Shown in pieces: positions 1 to 12,890 of a DNA stretch of 64,000 nt. The notes below the pieces were generated by a model, which saw nothing but the letters and a program-made list of their open reading frames with translations, had not been told where the DNA came from and did not search any database. Position 1 is the first letter of the stretch; each line of letters begins with the position of its first letter. The stretch is from Simmondsia chinensis (Eukaryota; Streptophyta; Magnoliopsida; Caryophyllales; Simmondsiaceae). The stretch is from the NCBI GenBank assembly GCA_018398585.1, contig JAGTTD010000005.1, positions 12,513,355 through 12,577,354 on the forward strand, in the 5' to 3' direction. The position numbers and the translations under genes were made by a program.

Positions 1-99
1 TCTAGCTCGCCATGATTTGGATCTCGCCAAGCCCACCAATCCACCAAGCCTCATCCACCAACTATCTGGCCATCACTACCCAATTCTTTTTGTTAGATT

Positions 100-715
100 C
101 ACACATCCCTTAAATCCAACCAGTATATGCTTATTAGCCGCTTCTGCTTGCCCGTTACTTTGAGGGTATGCCACAATTTTGAAGTGTATTTCTATTTAGA
201 GCTCCTATAGTAATCTTGAAAGTTTTGTGAGCTAAACTGCATCCCATTATTTGTGATCAAGACTTGGGGAATTCCTAAATGGGTAATGATCCCCTTTCTT
301 AGGAACTATTGTGTGGAACAGTCTATGATTCGGGCTACCGACTTGGCTTCTATCTATTTTCTAAATTAGTCCATAACAACTATGTTGTATCTCCTTTGTC
401 CAGTTGCTTAGGGGAACGATCCAGAGATATCTAACCCACCTCCCCCCCCCCCCCCTTCCAATTGGACGAAGGGAATTGGGCATCCAATTAGGATGTCCTA
501 TTGACGCTGGTCCATGGATTATGGAAGCGTGCTTTTGACACTGTTGACATTTTTGCACGAGACTTAGGAGGACTTTCTTTATAGTGGGCCAATAGCATCC
601 GGCGCATAGTGCTTTACTAGTGAGCGTTCGACTCCCTATGTGGTCCGCACATATTCCTTTGTGGATTTCATGTAATACGTACTCGCCTTTTGCTTTACCA
701 ATGCATTTCAATAAA
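100..715 (-). pseudogene. Gypsy integrase fragment
   Basis: The zinc-binding H-H-C-C module is visible in the frame covering 361-711 (minus): a histidine pair near the start of the module, then W-P-T-I and the pair C-Q-Q-C. The catalytic-core end is visible near 105-170 as Y-P-Q-S-N-G-Q-A-E followed by A-N-K, the usual site of the last catalytic glutamate. The frame between them is broken, and a 14-base C run (442-455) disrupts the reading near 450. It joins the reverse transcriptase to its right in the normal gypsy order. It cannot give a working integrase. Confidence 0.8.
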
Positions 716-1079
716 GGGTGTGCAGAAGACCATTTGTATAAGTCATCATTGATTATTGTGAACCAGGGTGCTTGTCTCCATATTGTTTTGCTCTCAGTTC
801 ATTAGTGAGTAAGGCTCCCTTCTGCATGAAATCAATGATGGGAAAATGCTAATCATGCTCTATATGGACTTGTAGAATGCAGCCCCTTGTAGGCGTTCCT
901 AATAATTAAGCAGAATTTCTCTTGCTTTTAAGTCACATTCCCAAGGTTAACATTTCCTGGAGGAGCTAGCTATTTGACTTATTCATCCACTCTGGCATTC
1001 TCTGCACATGGAATTAGGTGGATTCAAAAATATGAAAATGACCCCACCAAGTTTTTAAATTGAGCTAGATAGCTGGTCA

Positions 1080-2791
1080 GGACGAAACGTTTGGCCCCGT
1101 TCCAAAATTTGTTTGACAATTAAATGGGAATCACTGAAAATGTCTACCAAATTAGCCGTGACATCTCACGCGTGGCTCAGCCCATGTAAAAGTGCTTCGT
1201 ACTCTGCCTTGTTGTTGCTCACTTAAACCCCTGTTCCATGGTCTTGTTTATTGGAGTAGTCATCCACATATGTCTTCCGGGACCCCTCCGTAATATATTT
1301 TATTTTTTGATCAATTGGAGTCGGGCGATCGAAGAAGGCACATTCTGCTAGGAATTAAGCTAATGCTTGAGCTTTAATTATGGTTTGTGGCTCAAAGTGG
1401 ATGTCATGCTCAAAGAGCTCCATGGCCCATGCTAGTAATCTTCCTGAACATTCCAGGCGTAAAAATAGCTTTCTGAGTGGTTGTTCGGTCCGTATCCTAA
1501 TTCAATCCACCTAGATGCGGGGCCTCAATTTTCTTGGCACTATTACAATGGCATAAGCCAGTTTCTTGATTTGGGAATATCAAAGTCCTGCATCTCTTAA
1601 TTTTTAGCTTAGAAAATATATCGCGATTTTTCGATCCTCCCTTTCAGAGATCAAAACTGCGCTTATTGCATCATCTAACGTCGAGACGTGCACGAATAGT
1701 TCTTCTCTCGATATAGGTTTGGCTATCATTGTAATGCTAGCAAGGTTTTTTTTGAGTTGTTGGAAGGCGTGTTCGCATGATTCATCCCAATAGAATGCCT
1801 CCCTATTCCGCAATGCTTGAAAGAAGGGGAGTGCTCTATCGGTCAATCGGCTAATGAACCTATTCAGAAAGGCCAGGCAGCTTGTCAATTTTTAAGTATC
1901 TTTGGAGGTTTTAGAAGTTCTCATCTTAAGGATTGCATTTATTTTTGCCAGATTAGCTTCTATTCCTCTTGCACTGACAATGAGCCCCATGAATTTTCCC
2001 TCCGGGATTGCTAAAGTATATTTGCTCAAGTTCAAGCGCATTTTGTATCGTTTGAGGGTTTCCAAGGTTTCCTTTAAATAATCCGTGTGATCATAGGCAC
2101 TACTTGTTTCTACTCTCATGTCATCAACACATGCTCTACATTTCTATCGATTTGGGGTAGAAAATGTGATTGGCGAGGCATTAATTCGTAGTGCCCGCAT
2201 TTTTTATCCCAAGCGGCATAATTTTGTAACAATAGGTTCCCTCGTGTGTGATAATGGAAATTTTTTCTTATCTTCGAGGTCCATGGCAATTTAAGGATAC
2301 CAAGAGAAGGAGTCTAGAAAATTGAAAAGCTCATTTCCTGCCGTAGAACTGACTAACTGGTCTATGTTTAGCAATAAGTATGAATTTGTCGGGAAGGCCA
2401 TACTCAAATCGGTTAAATCTATACACATCCACCAGTTTCCCTTAGATTTTTTCATCGATACTACGTTCACCAACCATTCTAGATAAAGGACCTCACATCT
2501 AAATCCGATTTTAAGCAATTTTTGCCCTTCATCCTTTCTAACCTTGTTTTGTTCTACGCAGAAGTTATGTTTCCTTTGTTTTACTAGAGTCTTTCCAGGG
2601 TGGACGTTTAGCTGGTGACATTTGATCCCTTTGTCTATTCCCAAAATTTCATCAGTGGAGAAAGCGAAAACTTCCTTATATTGAAGAAACAATTGATGGA
2701 TTTGTCTTTGCATTTTATGATCAATCCAAGAACCAATCTTAATGGTATTTTTGCGCTCAAGCTCCATTTCAATAGTTTCTCCTAGACCCAA
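1080..2791 (-). pseudogene. Gypsy reverse transcriptase and RNase H fragment
   Basis: The frame at 2291-2791 holds the N-terminal half of the reverse transcriptase, including a block of form W-x-M-C-I-D-L-T-D-L typical of Tat-type gypsy elements and an I-D-Q-L-V block. The thumb region is at 1892-2119 (K-R-Y-x-M-R-L-N followed by K). The connection/RNase H start is at 1604-1888 (F-x-W-D-E-x-C-E-x-A-F-x-x-L-K). A plant-type RNase H block with S-N-N-K-A-E-Y-E-A-L is at about 1140-1240. I did not find the Y-x-D-D catalytic loop; it should fall in the broken stretch about 2120-2290. Several frameshifts and stops make this a pseudogene. Confidence 0.82.
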
Positions 2792-2822
2792 ATCCTGGAT
2801 GTTATCTTCATTTTTGCTCCGT

Positions 2823-3460
2823 TCAGGGGGGGGGGGGGGGGGTGAGATGTTGGCTTTGGGTAAAGTGACACTCTCGAGCCTCCCGCTGACTTCCCCTTAT
2901 TGATAGAATTTCCACTGTCCCTATTTTTAATCTCATGACTGGGTGATACGTTGATAAAGCCGCCCAAAATGCATTCAGGATAGGATGTCCTATGATAGCA
3001 TTAAACATCAAATTTGCCTTTACTATTAAAAAGTCCGCTGGCATAGTATGCTCTTGTTTCTCATTTTAAAGGCAGATATTTAGAGTTATCCTTCCGAGAG
3101 GGTGTACCGGTTCTCCTATAAATCCTGCTAACAGGTATGGCGTAGGAATGAGCTCCTCTAGCTGAATCCTAGTTGTTTGAAACAATGGGAAAAGAGGATG
3201 TTGACTAAGCTTCCCTAATCAACCAATAGTCGAAGGATGACGAAATTGTTAGCTTCCATGGTGATGACCATGGGATCTTCTTGAGAGGGACCTTGGTGTC
3301 TCTTAAGTCGTCTTCTTTAAACACGAGGTCCAAATTCCCTTTTACACTCTTACTTTGATTATCCCAGTAGTCTCTAATCACTTCCTGGTGGTTTCGGCCT
3401 ACGGTAGCTATTGTATATTTGGGTATATTCGTGCTTACCTTGGAGACTCTAGATTTGGCT
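2823..3460 (-). pseudogene. Gypsy aspartic protease fragment
   Basis: The frame 2823-3044 shows the C-terminal part of a retroviral-type aspartic protease, with the block N-A-I-I-G-H-P-x-L-N followed by S-T-Y-H, which matches plant gypsy proteases just before the reverse transcriptase. The active-site D-S/T-G part should lie to the right (about 3200-3300), where the frame is broken and I could not see it clearly. A 17-base G run (2826-2842) lies just downstream and has produced a false proline tract in one frame. This is a remnant with no expected activity. Confidence 0.65.
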
Positions 3461-3469
3461 TAGGGAGGC

Positions 3470-4600
3470 ATTGTTTAATGTTTTTAAGGACATGAATTCT
3501 CCCAAACTTTCTTTTAGGTCGGTCATTCTATTCTTAAGCGTGCGGCAGTCTTCCATGGTGTGACCTTGTGTCTCGTGAGAATCGCAACATTTCTTCCAGA
3601 TCTATTTTGCCATACATTGTGCTCTTCGATTTTGCTTCCTGGGTTCCTTTCTTCCTTTTTACTTCTAAGAGCAACTTGGGGGTGTCCTTTGGCAGAATTG
3701 TCATGGTTCCTCTTTATCTATTTTAACTTTTTCGCTCTTTCTAAAATGATTTTGAATTGACGAGACTTCATTTGTTGGAAACTTATTATGGGACGTTCGG
3801 GTTGGGTCATTACATCCTTGGTTGCAATGTATTTGTTAGCCTTTATCCATTACTCATCTATCATTTCTAGTTAGGCTTTTACTAAAGCAAATTTTAAACC
3901 CGAGTCTTGTTTCATCTGTAAGGTTCGGGATATAAATCATAGCTCTAGAGAAGTGCCACACAAATCTTCTCAACGATTCGCCTTCAAACTATTGGATCCT
4001 AATTAGTTGTGCAGTAGTTTTCTTCCTTCTTTTATTGCTTAGAAAATGACAAGTAAATTTTTCAAAGAGTTCTGTGAAGCTGAGTATGGACCCACCAAGT
4101 GGAGAGGCGAACCTAGCTTGGGCCATGACTTTAAGGCTTGTTGGGAAACATTTACACATTGTATCTTCTGTTGCATCTTGGATATACATTCAACCAGTGA
4201 ACCCAGAAATATGGTCTTCTGGATCTTGCATTTCATCAAAGAGCTTTAGGTTGGGCACTTTCACCTCACCCATTGATGTGGATAAGATGTGTCATGAGAA
4301 GGGTGAGTGAGTTACTGGCACTCCTTCTAGTCTATGAGATTTATCGGGGTCTCTTTTCATATTCGTATTCTTTTATGAGCTTAATACTTTATTAATCTGT
4401 CTTAAATTGGGATATCCTTTGTCAAGATCATTACGTGGCATGCCTTTGCCTTTCCTTTTCTGTAATTCCTTCTTAATTTCTTTGGTAGAAGCAAAAGATT
4501 CCTCTAAGTCGTTAGGCTTTGGCTGACCTTGCATCAAAGGAGGCAATGAGGTTTTTGTTAGGACACCATGACCAGCGAGTTGCATGATCAATATCTGGAG
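3470..4600 (-). pseudogene. Gypsy gag fragment
   Basis: At 3989-4189 (minus) the core of a retrotransposon gag domain is visible, with the pattern A-x-x-W-F/F-x-x-F-x-x-x-F and then a basic run. At about 3480-3600 a single finger of form C-x3-H-x3-GH-x4-C followed by L-K is present, as in Tat-type gag. The frame 4373-4591 is the probable upstream part, rich in charged residues, but is not diagnostic. The pieces are in different frames, so gag is broken. It is the 5' coding part of the element that runs leftward from here. Confidence 0.65.
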
Positions 4601-5519
4601 CTCCTAGAATTGACTTTGAGTTACACATTGAATCCCTGGACCTCCTAGCGAGGGGTCAGATTTTGATGATCCTTTCGAATGAGGATTTTCCATTTCCAAC
4701 AGATGGCACAAACTGCTTTTGCTTAGGTTCATCCAATGGAAGACTAATCTCAAGCATTTCTTTTATTGATTGTCCAGATTGCTTACATCAATTAGGAGAG
4801 AAAAAGATCAAGATGGAAATACAAAATAAGAGAAAAATCCTGCCCCATTTTGTGGGGGACATGATGCCATTTATAGGCTTGGCCAAGAAAGGTGCTGGGT
4901 TAATAACCATAGCATATTCATCTCGCCATGCAAGACCAAAAGGCTCATTTGTTCTTAGAGTCAAGTTATTTTGGCATGTTTGCTTTAGCGATTTCCATTT
5001 GAACTTTGTATTTCGCATGTTATTTCATCGAGTGAGATTAAAGAGCTTAGTTGTCCCTAAGGCGGGCTATCATTGTATCCTAGTTCTGGCCATTCTTGTT
5101 TAGGTTTTATATTTTTCTAAGCGAGTTGAACTTCGTGGGTGACGGGTTTGGGGACGTTGTCTATCTTAGTTAGGAGTTCTTGCCGAGTTCTTCTTATGAT
5201 TTCGACGGGGAGATGTTTCTAGGTCTGGCTTCATTTTTTCATATTCGTCCATGTGCTGATGTATTCCCATATCACTAACCAAATCATAATTGGGTGAGAT
5301 CTAAATGACAAGATGACAATATATATAATATAGTAGATCTAGATCTCAATACTATAATATTATCCCCTAATACTCCCTGTCGATATTGGTTTTGTGTATG
5401 CAGAAGTGTGATCAATGGAAAGACCACTAGTAAAGATATAAAAGCACTAGTTTGGTAGTAGGAGTATATTGAACCTACATATCACCTTCTTTTATTATTA
5501 TTTCTTTAAACTAGATATC
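4601..5519. other. Region without a recognised gene
   Basis: A 146-codon plus-strand frame (4663-5103) lies here, but it has no recognisable domain and sits where the leader or early gag of the minus-strand gypsy element would be. An AT-rich stretch near 5270-5390 separates the gypsy remnant from the copia remnant at 5520. It could be an LTR or untranslated end of either element; no repeat partner was found. Confidence 0.4.
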
Positions 5520-6523
5520 ACACTTCAGTACCTTCTCTCAAACGTAGTGAAAGTCCACATCAACATGTTTGCTTCGATCATTGGAGATTGAGTCAGCTGC
5601 AAGATAAGTAGCAGGGGCATTGTCACTGTAAAGAATAATAGGACTTGAGTGATGTAGACCAAGGTCCCGCATAGATAATGGATCTAGTCACTTTCAGTCA
5701 CAGCTTGAGCAACACCTCAGTATTCATACTCAGTTGTAGATTTGGCAACAATAGCTTATTTCTTGGCTTGCCATGAGATTAGATTTGGACCAAGGAAAAG
5801 AGCACATCTAGTAGTGGTATAGCGAGCATCAAGACAACCACTGTAATCAGCATCGGCAAAGACGGTGATGATCGTGTAGAAACTTGGTTGGATGGTGAGA
5901 CCATGGTCAGGCGTGAGCTTTAAGTATCTTAGTATTTGCTTTACCATCCTCCCGTGAGATAAACTAGGAGCATGTAGAAACTGGGGAACACAGTTAACAA
6001 CATAATAAATATTAGGTCGCGTCATGGTAAGATATTGAAAAACCCCTTATAGAACATTGATACTCAGTAGGATCAATAAGTAGCTCCCCTTCAATTAGTG
6101 AAAGCTAAGCTCGACTAGGGAGTGGTGTTTGAACGTGTATGGAATGAGGCATATTGTGCTTAAGTAAGAGGTCTAAGGAGTATTCGTTTTGAGTGAGGAA
6201 AAGGCCTTTGTCAGTCTATTTGGCTTCAATACCAAAAAAGTAATGTAAGGAACCTAAATCTTTCGTGGCAAATTGTTGTGATAGTGCTTGAATGAAAGAG
6301 TAAAGTTGAGAGGAGTTAAAGCTTGCCGGTATAATATCATCAACACAAAGAAGTAGACAAAGTAAACCCTTAGATGAACAAAGAGAAAAAAGAAAAGGAC
6401 TTGCACGACTACAATGGAACCCATGACTAAGCAGGAAGGTAATAAACAAACGAAACCAAGCTCGAGGTTCCTCTTGAAGACATACAACAACTTTTGAAGC
6501 ATATTTCTAGAACATGGAATAAG
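5520..6523 (-). pseudogene. Copia pol fragment: C-terminal reverse transcriptase and RNase H
   Basis: Minus strand. The reverse transcriptase end is in the frame 6216-6449, with the catalytic loop present as C-V-D-D (Y to C at the first position) followed by K-D-L-G-S-L-H-Y-F-F-G, a copia hallmark. The RNase H region at 5756-6025 shows the R-P-D-I/N-I-Y-Y block and A-D-A-D-Y-S-G-C. The end of RNase H at about 5530-5700 holds S-D-N-x-x-A and the block H-V-D-V-D-F-H. The upstream half of the same gene continues at 15125-15282; the 8.6-kb LTR element between them split it. Stops and frame changes are present, so the gene was dead or has died. Confidence 0.85.
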
Positions 6524-6528
6524 CAAAC
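6524..6528. repeat. Target-site duplication, left copy
   Basis: The five bases caaac directly left of the LTR at 6529 recur directly right of the other LTR (15120-15124). Both lie in the same codon region of the interrupted copia reverse transcriptase, which supports a genuine insertion scar. Confidence 0.8.
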
Positions 6529-8320
6529 TATTGGCAGCATATTTCTAAAATATTTCCCGGAACGGCTTGAGTGAGCGCAGTGAAAAAGCAATTTTAAATC
6601 CTGAATTTTAAATTTAAAGCCTATTTAATTAGATCTAGATCTTATTCTATTATGTTCATAACATGACAAACAAAGGAGAAATAAATTAAATATTAAGTAC
6701 TTAATTTTGACATACCTGAACTGCAAATCCCAAATCCGACTTTAGGATCAGAAATTGCAAGAAAGTTTCTTGACACCTCAAGATCTTCTTCACAATGAAC
6801 TATTCTAACACCGAGAATGTGGGCTCCCAGAAATATTTAACTTTTCGAAAAAAATTTTAAAAAATTATGCTAAACAATAATTAGAAAAACCCCTAAAATG
6901 ATTTTGGGTTTTCGTCATGGGGCAAAACCAGGTTCCAAAACTCCTAATTTAACAAACTCTCAAGACAAAATATTGTTTTCATAAACAAAAACAGACACAC
7001 TAAGCACCACATAAATAACACGCATTAAGACCCTACTCAATAACGTCAACATGACGACAGCGAGGCCCCCTTTTTAGTTAACGTGTTGGCCCAGCTCCTC
7101 AAGCCTGTGCCCCCACGCGTGCGTTGCACACGCGGGACTGTGTTGCTCTTTTAACCTTTACTTGTTTTTATTTAAACACGATGTAATTTATTATAACCTA
7201 TATTCATATCATGAATATTTCTTTAGCATAAAAATTTATTTATCTTATAAATTAATAATTCATCTTATGAATTTTTTTAAAAATATTTTCAAACGATATT
7301 TAAGTTGAGGCTTGAGAAGGGATCTTGGAAAAATCTAACTCTAGCTCTAAATGGATCAAATTTGCTTATCATTGCATGATAACAATTGATTATCAATAAT
7401 AAAACTTAATTCCACTAAATACGTTATACAACATTCTCGAATTAAATTTATATTCACTTAAGAATTTCCCAAATAACTTTTACTACGACAATTAACCTCT
7501 CTATTAGATATCCATGAACAAAAGTAACTTTAACTACTATCGTTAATTTTCTCACATTTTTTGTTGTAGTTCCCGACTCGCCATTCTCAAAAATTCAATA
7601 TATAGAGACAATTTTTCATATTAAATCCAAATGTTAAATATATGGAATATTTTAGCCAAAGATTCTAGAATCTATTAGTATGCTTGCGAATCAACTAAGG
7701 GGCCATCCTTATCTCGTTAGTGATTATAGATTCCACGTAAAACAACTGTTTTTGTTACACTTAATACAGTTTCCCAATGCACTTGAGATTCAAGTCAATG
7801 CACTGTGACTAATCTTTTTAGCACCTCAAAGCAACTAACAATCCATACACAAGCCCAAAAGGTTTCCTAGATTTAAAAATATCGTCTTACAGAACCAATT
7901 ATTTTTGATAGCATTTAAGAAACAAATAATTCAGGTAATTTTGCTCAGTGTTCTAATCTTAATGAAAATACCAACATAATACTATTTGATCCCTATCCAC
8001 ATGAGTGAGACAAGCTATCAAAAGTATCATATTATAGTCTTATGAGACAAGTTCTCCAAACTTATCACTGACTATGAACGTACTTTGACAACACATCACT
8101 AGTTTGATCTAAGCTTATCTGTGGCTCAATCTCATTGACCACTTAAACGAAACCTATCATGTCATCTTGAACTATACCCATCTCATGAAATATTTTAGAA
8201 AACAATTACACTCATGTTTGACTTGTAAAGCATAATAAAAAAATTTATAAATAAAAATACTTTATTTATTTAATATTTAAAACTAACTAATTGGGTTTTT
8301 TTAGGACACCAATTTCTACA
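6529..8320 (-). repeat. LTR (3' LTR of the minus-strand element)
   Basis: This copy aligns by eye over its length with 13479-15119, for example in the shared block atttaattagatctagatct. Its left terminus reads ta where tg is expected (one base changed), and its right terminus ends in aca. It is about 150 bp longer than the other LTR. A plus-strand relative is at 53127-54800. Confidence 0.85.
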
Positions 8321-9260
8321 ATCTCCAAATTTTTCTAAACCCATTTAGCAATGCATTGCATAATTATCCCCTTGGGATCTATCAACTGTTAGACTGTAAA
8401 CTTTAACCAATACTGATACGTCACTGTCTTATTCTTTTGCTCACAAACTTTGATCTACTAGGGACCTTCTAAGTCAACTTGTATATTTAACGACTTCATA
8501 GATGTCAAATACCCGACTTCCATGGTGAACTAATCAATACAAGACTACTTCACTTTTCACAATCTAATGACACCCATTAAAACAAGTAAGCATAGATTTC
8601 ATACCTCTAACATCTAATCTTCCTTTTAAAACAAACTACCTATGACAAATTCACATTTTTTTTTTCTTTTGAATCTCTCATAAGCTTGATCCTCGTAATG
8701 TAATGTGCTCGTCTTAGGTCTTTCACTTTTTAACTGACTGGATAATTAAACCTTAACAACTCATAATAATTTGAGACTATTCTTAATGAGTAGAATGTTA
8801 TCTATATACAACACTTGGAAAGTCTCTACTTTGTCGTTATGTTACTTGTACAGTGGTGCTTCACTAATCAACGATTCGAATCCCAAGGACTAGATTACGG
8901 GTCATCGAATCTACTATTTAATGAATAAGATGCTTATTTAAGTCTGCAAATAGACTTCCTCAGTTTGCATAGTATATGCTCCACGTTCTTGGCAACAGAC
9001 TTGTCTGGTTCTATCATATACATAACTTTCCAATGGATGAGACTATGACTTCTGGCTAGATGGTTTGATCAAAGATGATTCCTTCCATTAAGATATAACT
9101 CACTGCCATCAATCTAGCCTCGAAGGTCTCTACCTTCTCGTCCACTCGATTCTCAATTCTTTCTACTTGTAGATCGATTCAGATCCTATCTAATGGACTT
9201 AATGCTTTTCGATGCTTCTACAAGTTCCTATACTTAGTTAAAATACAATTACTTTAACTT
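8321..9260 (-). pseudogene. Decayed copia reverse transcriptase and RNase H
   Basis: On the minus strand, from about 9240 leftward, one can follow the reverse transcriptase start (A-R-L-M-A near 9110), a block M-I-E-P-D-K followed by L-C-K-L and K-S-I (about 8900-9010), and the catalytic loop near 8797-8814 as Y-I-D-N in place of Y-V-D-D. Left of this lies an RNase H region without clear catalytic residues. Frames change repeatedly and stops are frequent. The plus-strand relative at 58640-59640 shows the same blocks in the same order, which supports the reading. The polypurine tract before the left LTR is degenerate. Confidence 0.65.
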
Positions 9261-10990
9261 AACTTTTATCGCCCCGACCCATTGGTCTACATCTTTATAC
9301 TTAAGAGTTTTTTCATAGTCTAAAGGATCAGATTTGCAGTCATGCTTAACTGTTAAGACTAAAGACGTAAATCCGTCAGGTGACCATGACCATCCTCCAA
9401 CTAGACAAAGCTCTCATGTACTTAGTGTGACAATAATTTTGATGATGATGTATGTGATACATCATCTACGCCATAAGTTGTATCAAGCTGTAGTGGCACA
9501 GTATCTCATATTGTCAATCTATCTAACACAAGCTATCAGCTTTATTTGTAGAACACTTTAATTTGATCAAAGTGACTTGATATAATAACCAAACCGATCC
9601 CAAATTTAGTCTTTAATCCTTTGAACCTTTTAAAGGATTCAAGACTTCAGTCCATAAACATTTTATGAATAAGTTCTAGCAGCTTAGTGGCTCTATTGCC
9701 TTGACTCTAAAAGATTATTTCAATCATCATTAATTCGAACATGATTCCCATACCGATAATCAATTTAGTAATTAATGATCCCATAAGAAGTATCAAACCA
9801 GTTTTGAATCATAATAAATTAATGTGACAAAATATCAAGTGCTATTTAAAAGCTATATGGACTTCAGAAAATTCTTCTTTTATAAGGTTGCATAACCTAG
9901 CTTGTATTAGACTAGTAAGTCACCGTTAACATAATTTTGATTAAACAAATCAACTATCTACCAATCTACCTTCTTAAGTAAGCATTTTATTTACATAACC
10001 ATTAGTCTATTTTTAGGAAGAATAACTGAAAGAATATTTTGTAAATAGTGGATAGAATTCAAATTTCTAATTTACATCAAGACAGTTACTGAAATACAAA
10101 ACTATATTGCTTGACTTAAACTACTATCTCTTGATGTCCTTACAAAAATTCATTCACCAGAACACTAGTGAATTACGTACTAGTCACGACTAGGAGGATA
10201 TCAAATGCCCTGCCATGTTGGCTTTTGGTCTTGGCGACAAGAATATCTAAGTGCTTACGAAATTCCTTTTAAAGTCCAGTGCTACTATAAAAGAGACAAA
10301 ACTGTTTTGACTCACATTGTATTTTACCCTCTTGAGGTTCCTAATTCTTGAGATATATGTTTATACTAAGTGTACTCTTCCCTTGGTTCTCATGACACTT
10401 TTCTCAAAAACTGTACTTTTATTAGTTCAAACAACAAGTTCAAATCAAATCTTGTTAAGATTGGCTATTAATATTTGCATCAACAATTATAGTTCAATTA
10501 AATGAGCCTTCATCATATGATGCGCTCTTGAATTGAACTTTCCTAACCCACTAATGTGTCCATCATCTTTCTCATTAGCTGTTCAAATGCTGCTAGTTCT
10601 TTAATAAAACAATTTCAAATATCCGGTCCTCTACTATTGTTGAATTTTTAAGTATCTAATACTAGAAAGTGTTCGACATCTAATGTCCAAATCTTGAACC
10701 TGGGTAACTCTTTAGTCCAGTCTAATGGTCTAAACGTTCCTTTCAACTTAGTAGTTCTACTGGTAGCAAACTAGAGAATTCTAAGCATTTCCTTGTGCTC
10801 CACATGTACTAAGACATACCATATTATAGAGCGCAAAATAGAACAGACAAGTAAGACATACTAATATTAATCACAATACAAAAGTATAATAACTAGTCTT
10901 AAATCAAAAACTATAAAACAAGTGATATAACATGCATGATTACTTTTCTTACTTTTAGCAAAAAATCGAAGTTCAGTGTTCACAATCCAA
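9261..10990 (-). other. Decayed interior of the minus-strand LTR element
   Basis: I recognise no domain with confidence. By position it should hold remains of gag, protease or integrase. The stretch at about 10600-10800 resembles 56990-57200 of the plus-strand relative, so it is shared element sequence and not a host insertion. Short open frames here are not supported. Confidence 0.45.
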
Positions 10991-10999
10991 CACTTACAT

Positions 11000-11880
11000 G
11001 TATGTTGGCGAGGCCGAAATGAGATATCAGAAGGGTAAGAACATTTCTCAATAAATATGTTTTCTTGTAAACTCTATACTATATTTAACACACAAGGTTT
11101 CCCTCAGCCTATAAAGTCATACATCAATGCTCCTTGGGGAGGCTAATGTCGACCCTAGTCAAGTATACACCGCCACCACGACATCCATACAAGTTCACAA
11201 AGTACTTCACGTTGGTGTGGGCATACCCATTTTTCCTGCACGTTAGTCTACTATAAGAGAGAACTAACCTTGTATTCTACAAATGAGCGCTCTCCTCGTG
11301 AAGTCACGCTCGACTACTATACTACTAGACTGGTAATGGAGGCCCTAAGCATTCTTTCAATAGCTCGCTCCCACTTGATATTTTGTGTTTTGTGAAATTT
11401 TAATAATTTTAGAAAATAAACAAAGCATGGAATCTACCTAAATATTCTCTATATGTGTGCAACGATGAGCTGACCAATCTACCCATTACTCTATGGGAAA
11501 GGGGTGTAACGAATGATCTGTAAAATAAGAAGTATTCTCAATTGATATGTTTCATAAACATAATCAACTCACTAATTTTTTCCTTGGTCTCTAAAACAGT
11601 ATCACAATGCTCCATAGGAGACTAATATACTACCTTAGTCAAGCATATACCATTACCTAGACATTGGTACAAATAAACAAGATACTCCATGTTAGCATGG
11701 CCGCATCTACTTTCCTGCACTCTATCTCTCATAAGAAGTCTAATCAAGTATTTTGCGAAGAAACATGCTCCTCTGGGAGTACTGCCTATCCACTATACTA
11801 TTAGACTGGCAATGGAGGTTGTGAGAAAACAACTTACCTCGCTTCCGCTTGAAATTTCAAATGGTGGATCGTGCTTTTAA
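11000..11880 (-). repeat. Two-unit internal duplication (about 480 bp period)
   Basis: A unit containing a block equivalent to caagtgggagcgagg on the minus strand occurs near 11365 and again near 11850. Blocks with gactagg, a tgtacaaatgtc-like stretch and a ccaaggagg-like stretch repeat between them. The plus-strand relative carries the same duplication at about 55956-56900. It lies between the leader and the pol remains, where no coding frame is visible. Confidence 0.6.
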
Positions 11881-12231
11881 GTTTGATTATCTTATAATCA
11901 ACATTAGACTCACATTCTAAATTTTATTTAACAATTAAATAAAATTCTAATTATTCTATTAGGTTCCTTTAATTATCTAACCTTTGTAATTTAATCTCAT
12001 TAGATACATTATGAGAATTTTCCTTTTAAATAATTCAACTACTGAATTATCAGAATATAATAGATTTATTTGAAAAGATTCTACCACTCAATGAAATCAA
12101 ATGTTTCACCAAGTTGCATATTTGTATGCCTTCTAGCTTTATTCACATTATAAATAATATTTAACTCATTTAAATAATATCAAACATGTGAACAAAATTT
12201 TAATAATAATCATGTTATCAAACCTTTTGAA

Positions 12232-12890
12232 TTTTTTTTTTCATACATGAGTACGAGGGGCATACCCCAAGCTGGCCGAAGCCTACAAACGCAATCAAAA
12301 AGAAAGCAAAACACGCCAAAAGCAAACGAAGAGGAAATACAAAGGAACATCAAAAAAAGTCCTAAGTACAAACCTCTAAAAGTGAGAACAAAGGACAAAC
12401 AATGAGTACATCAATACATCGAAGTAAATCCTAAGCGAGGGAGTTGAAAAAGAAAATCAGGATTTCTTCTTGCCCTTAGATTTCTTGTTGCTAACTTGAG
12501 GCTGCTCTAGTTATCCGACATTCAATCTGAGGCTGAACTGCTGAATTCTCTTCAGGCCCAACCGTAGAAGCAGTGCCCACAGTGTCGGAAGACGTGTCTC
12601 GATCACTAGAACTCACAGCGCAGTTACTTGGAATACTCGCTTCCATGGTCGTGCCACAAAAATCAGGCTCCACGAGCCCAACTATTTCAACTGGTATCAT
12701 AGCACAATTCAAATCCTCCTCATGGGTAGGTGAACTCGCATCCAACGGAAAATCAGAGAGGCCCAAGCAGTTACCGACCCGGCTCAGCCCGGTCTAGGAG
12801 GAGTTCTCTAAGAGGCCCAACCGATCTTCAACCCGGTCCAAAGAACCGGGCTGGGCGAGCGAAATCGAGGCCCTAATGGGCCCGATAGAA
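12232..12890 (-). mobile_element. 5'-truncated LINE-like insertion
   Basis: This block is richer in GC than its surroundings and has no counterpart in the plus-strand relative of the host element, which runs straight across the site (about 55540-55640). On the minus strand it ends in a run of about ten A (t run near 12232-12241), as a retroposed sequence would. It holds a 91-codon frame (12491-12766) with no domain I know, rich in Ser, Thr and acidic residues. A tail with the word ggggtatgcccct before poly(A) resembles plant LINE 3' ends. I could not prove a target duplication. A processed transcript is an alternative. Confidence 0.5.

Larger units (their letters stand above)
1..5200 (-). mobile_element. 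Ty3/gypsy retrotransposon remnant, Tat-like, left-truncated
   Basis: On the minus strand the order gag (about 4600 to 3470), protease (about 3460-2823), reverse transcriptase (2791-1892), RNase H (1888-1080) and integrase (720 to the left edge) can be followed, which is the gypsy order. The residues around the first reverse transcriptase block and the gag finger of form C-x3-H-x3-GH-x4-C resemble the plant Tat lineage; that lineage call is from memory of the family. Stops and frameshifts interrupt every domain, so the element is dead. No LTR was recognised at the right side, and the left side is cut by the window. Boundaries are approximate. Confidence 0.8.

Noticed and set aside
4663..5103. 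146-codon plus-strand frame
   Set aside because: No domain recognised, no supporting context, and it lies opposite the leader or early gag of the minus-strand gypsy element.
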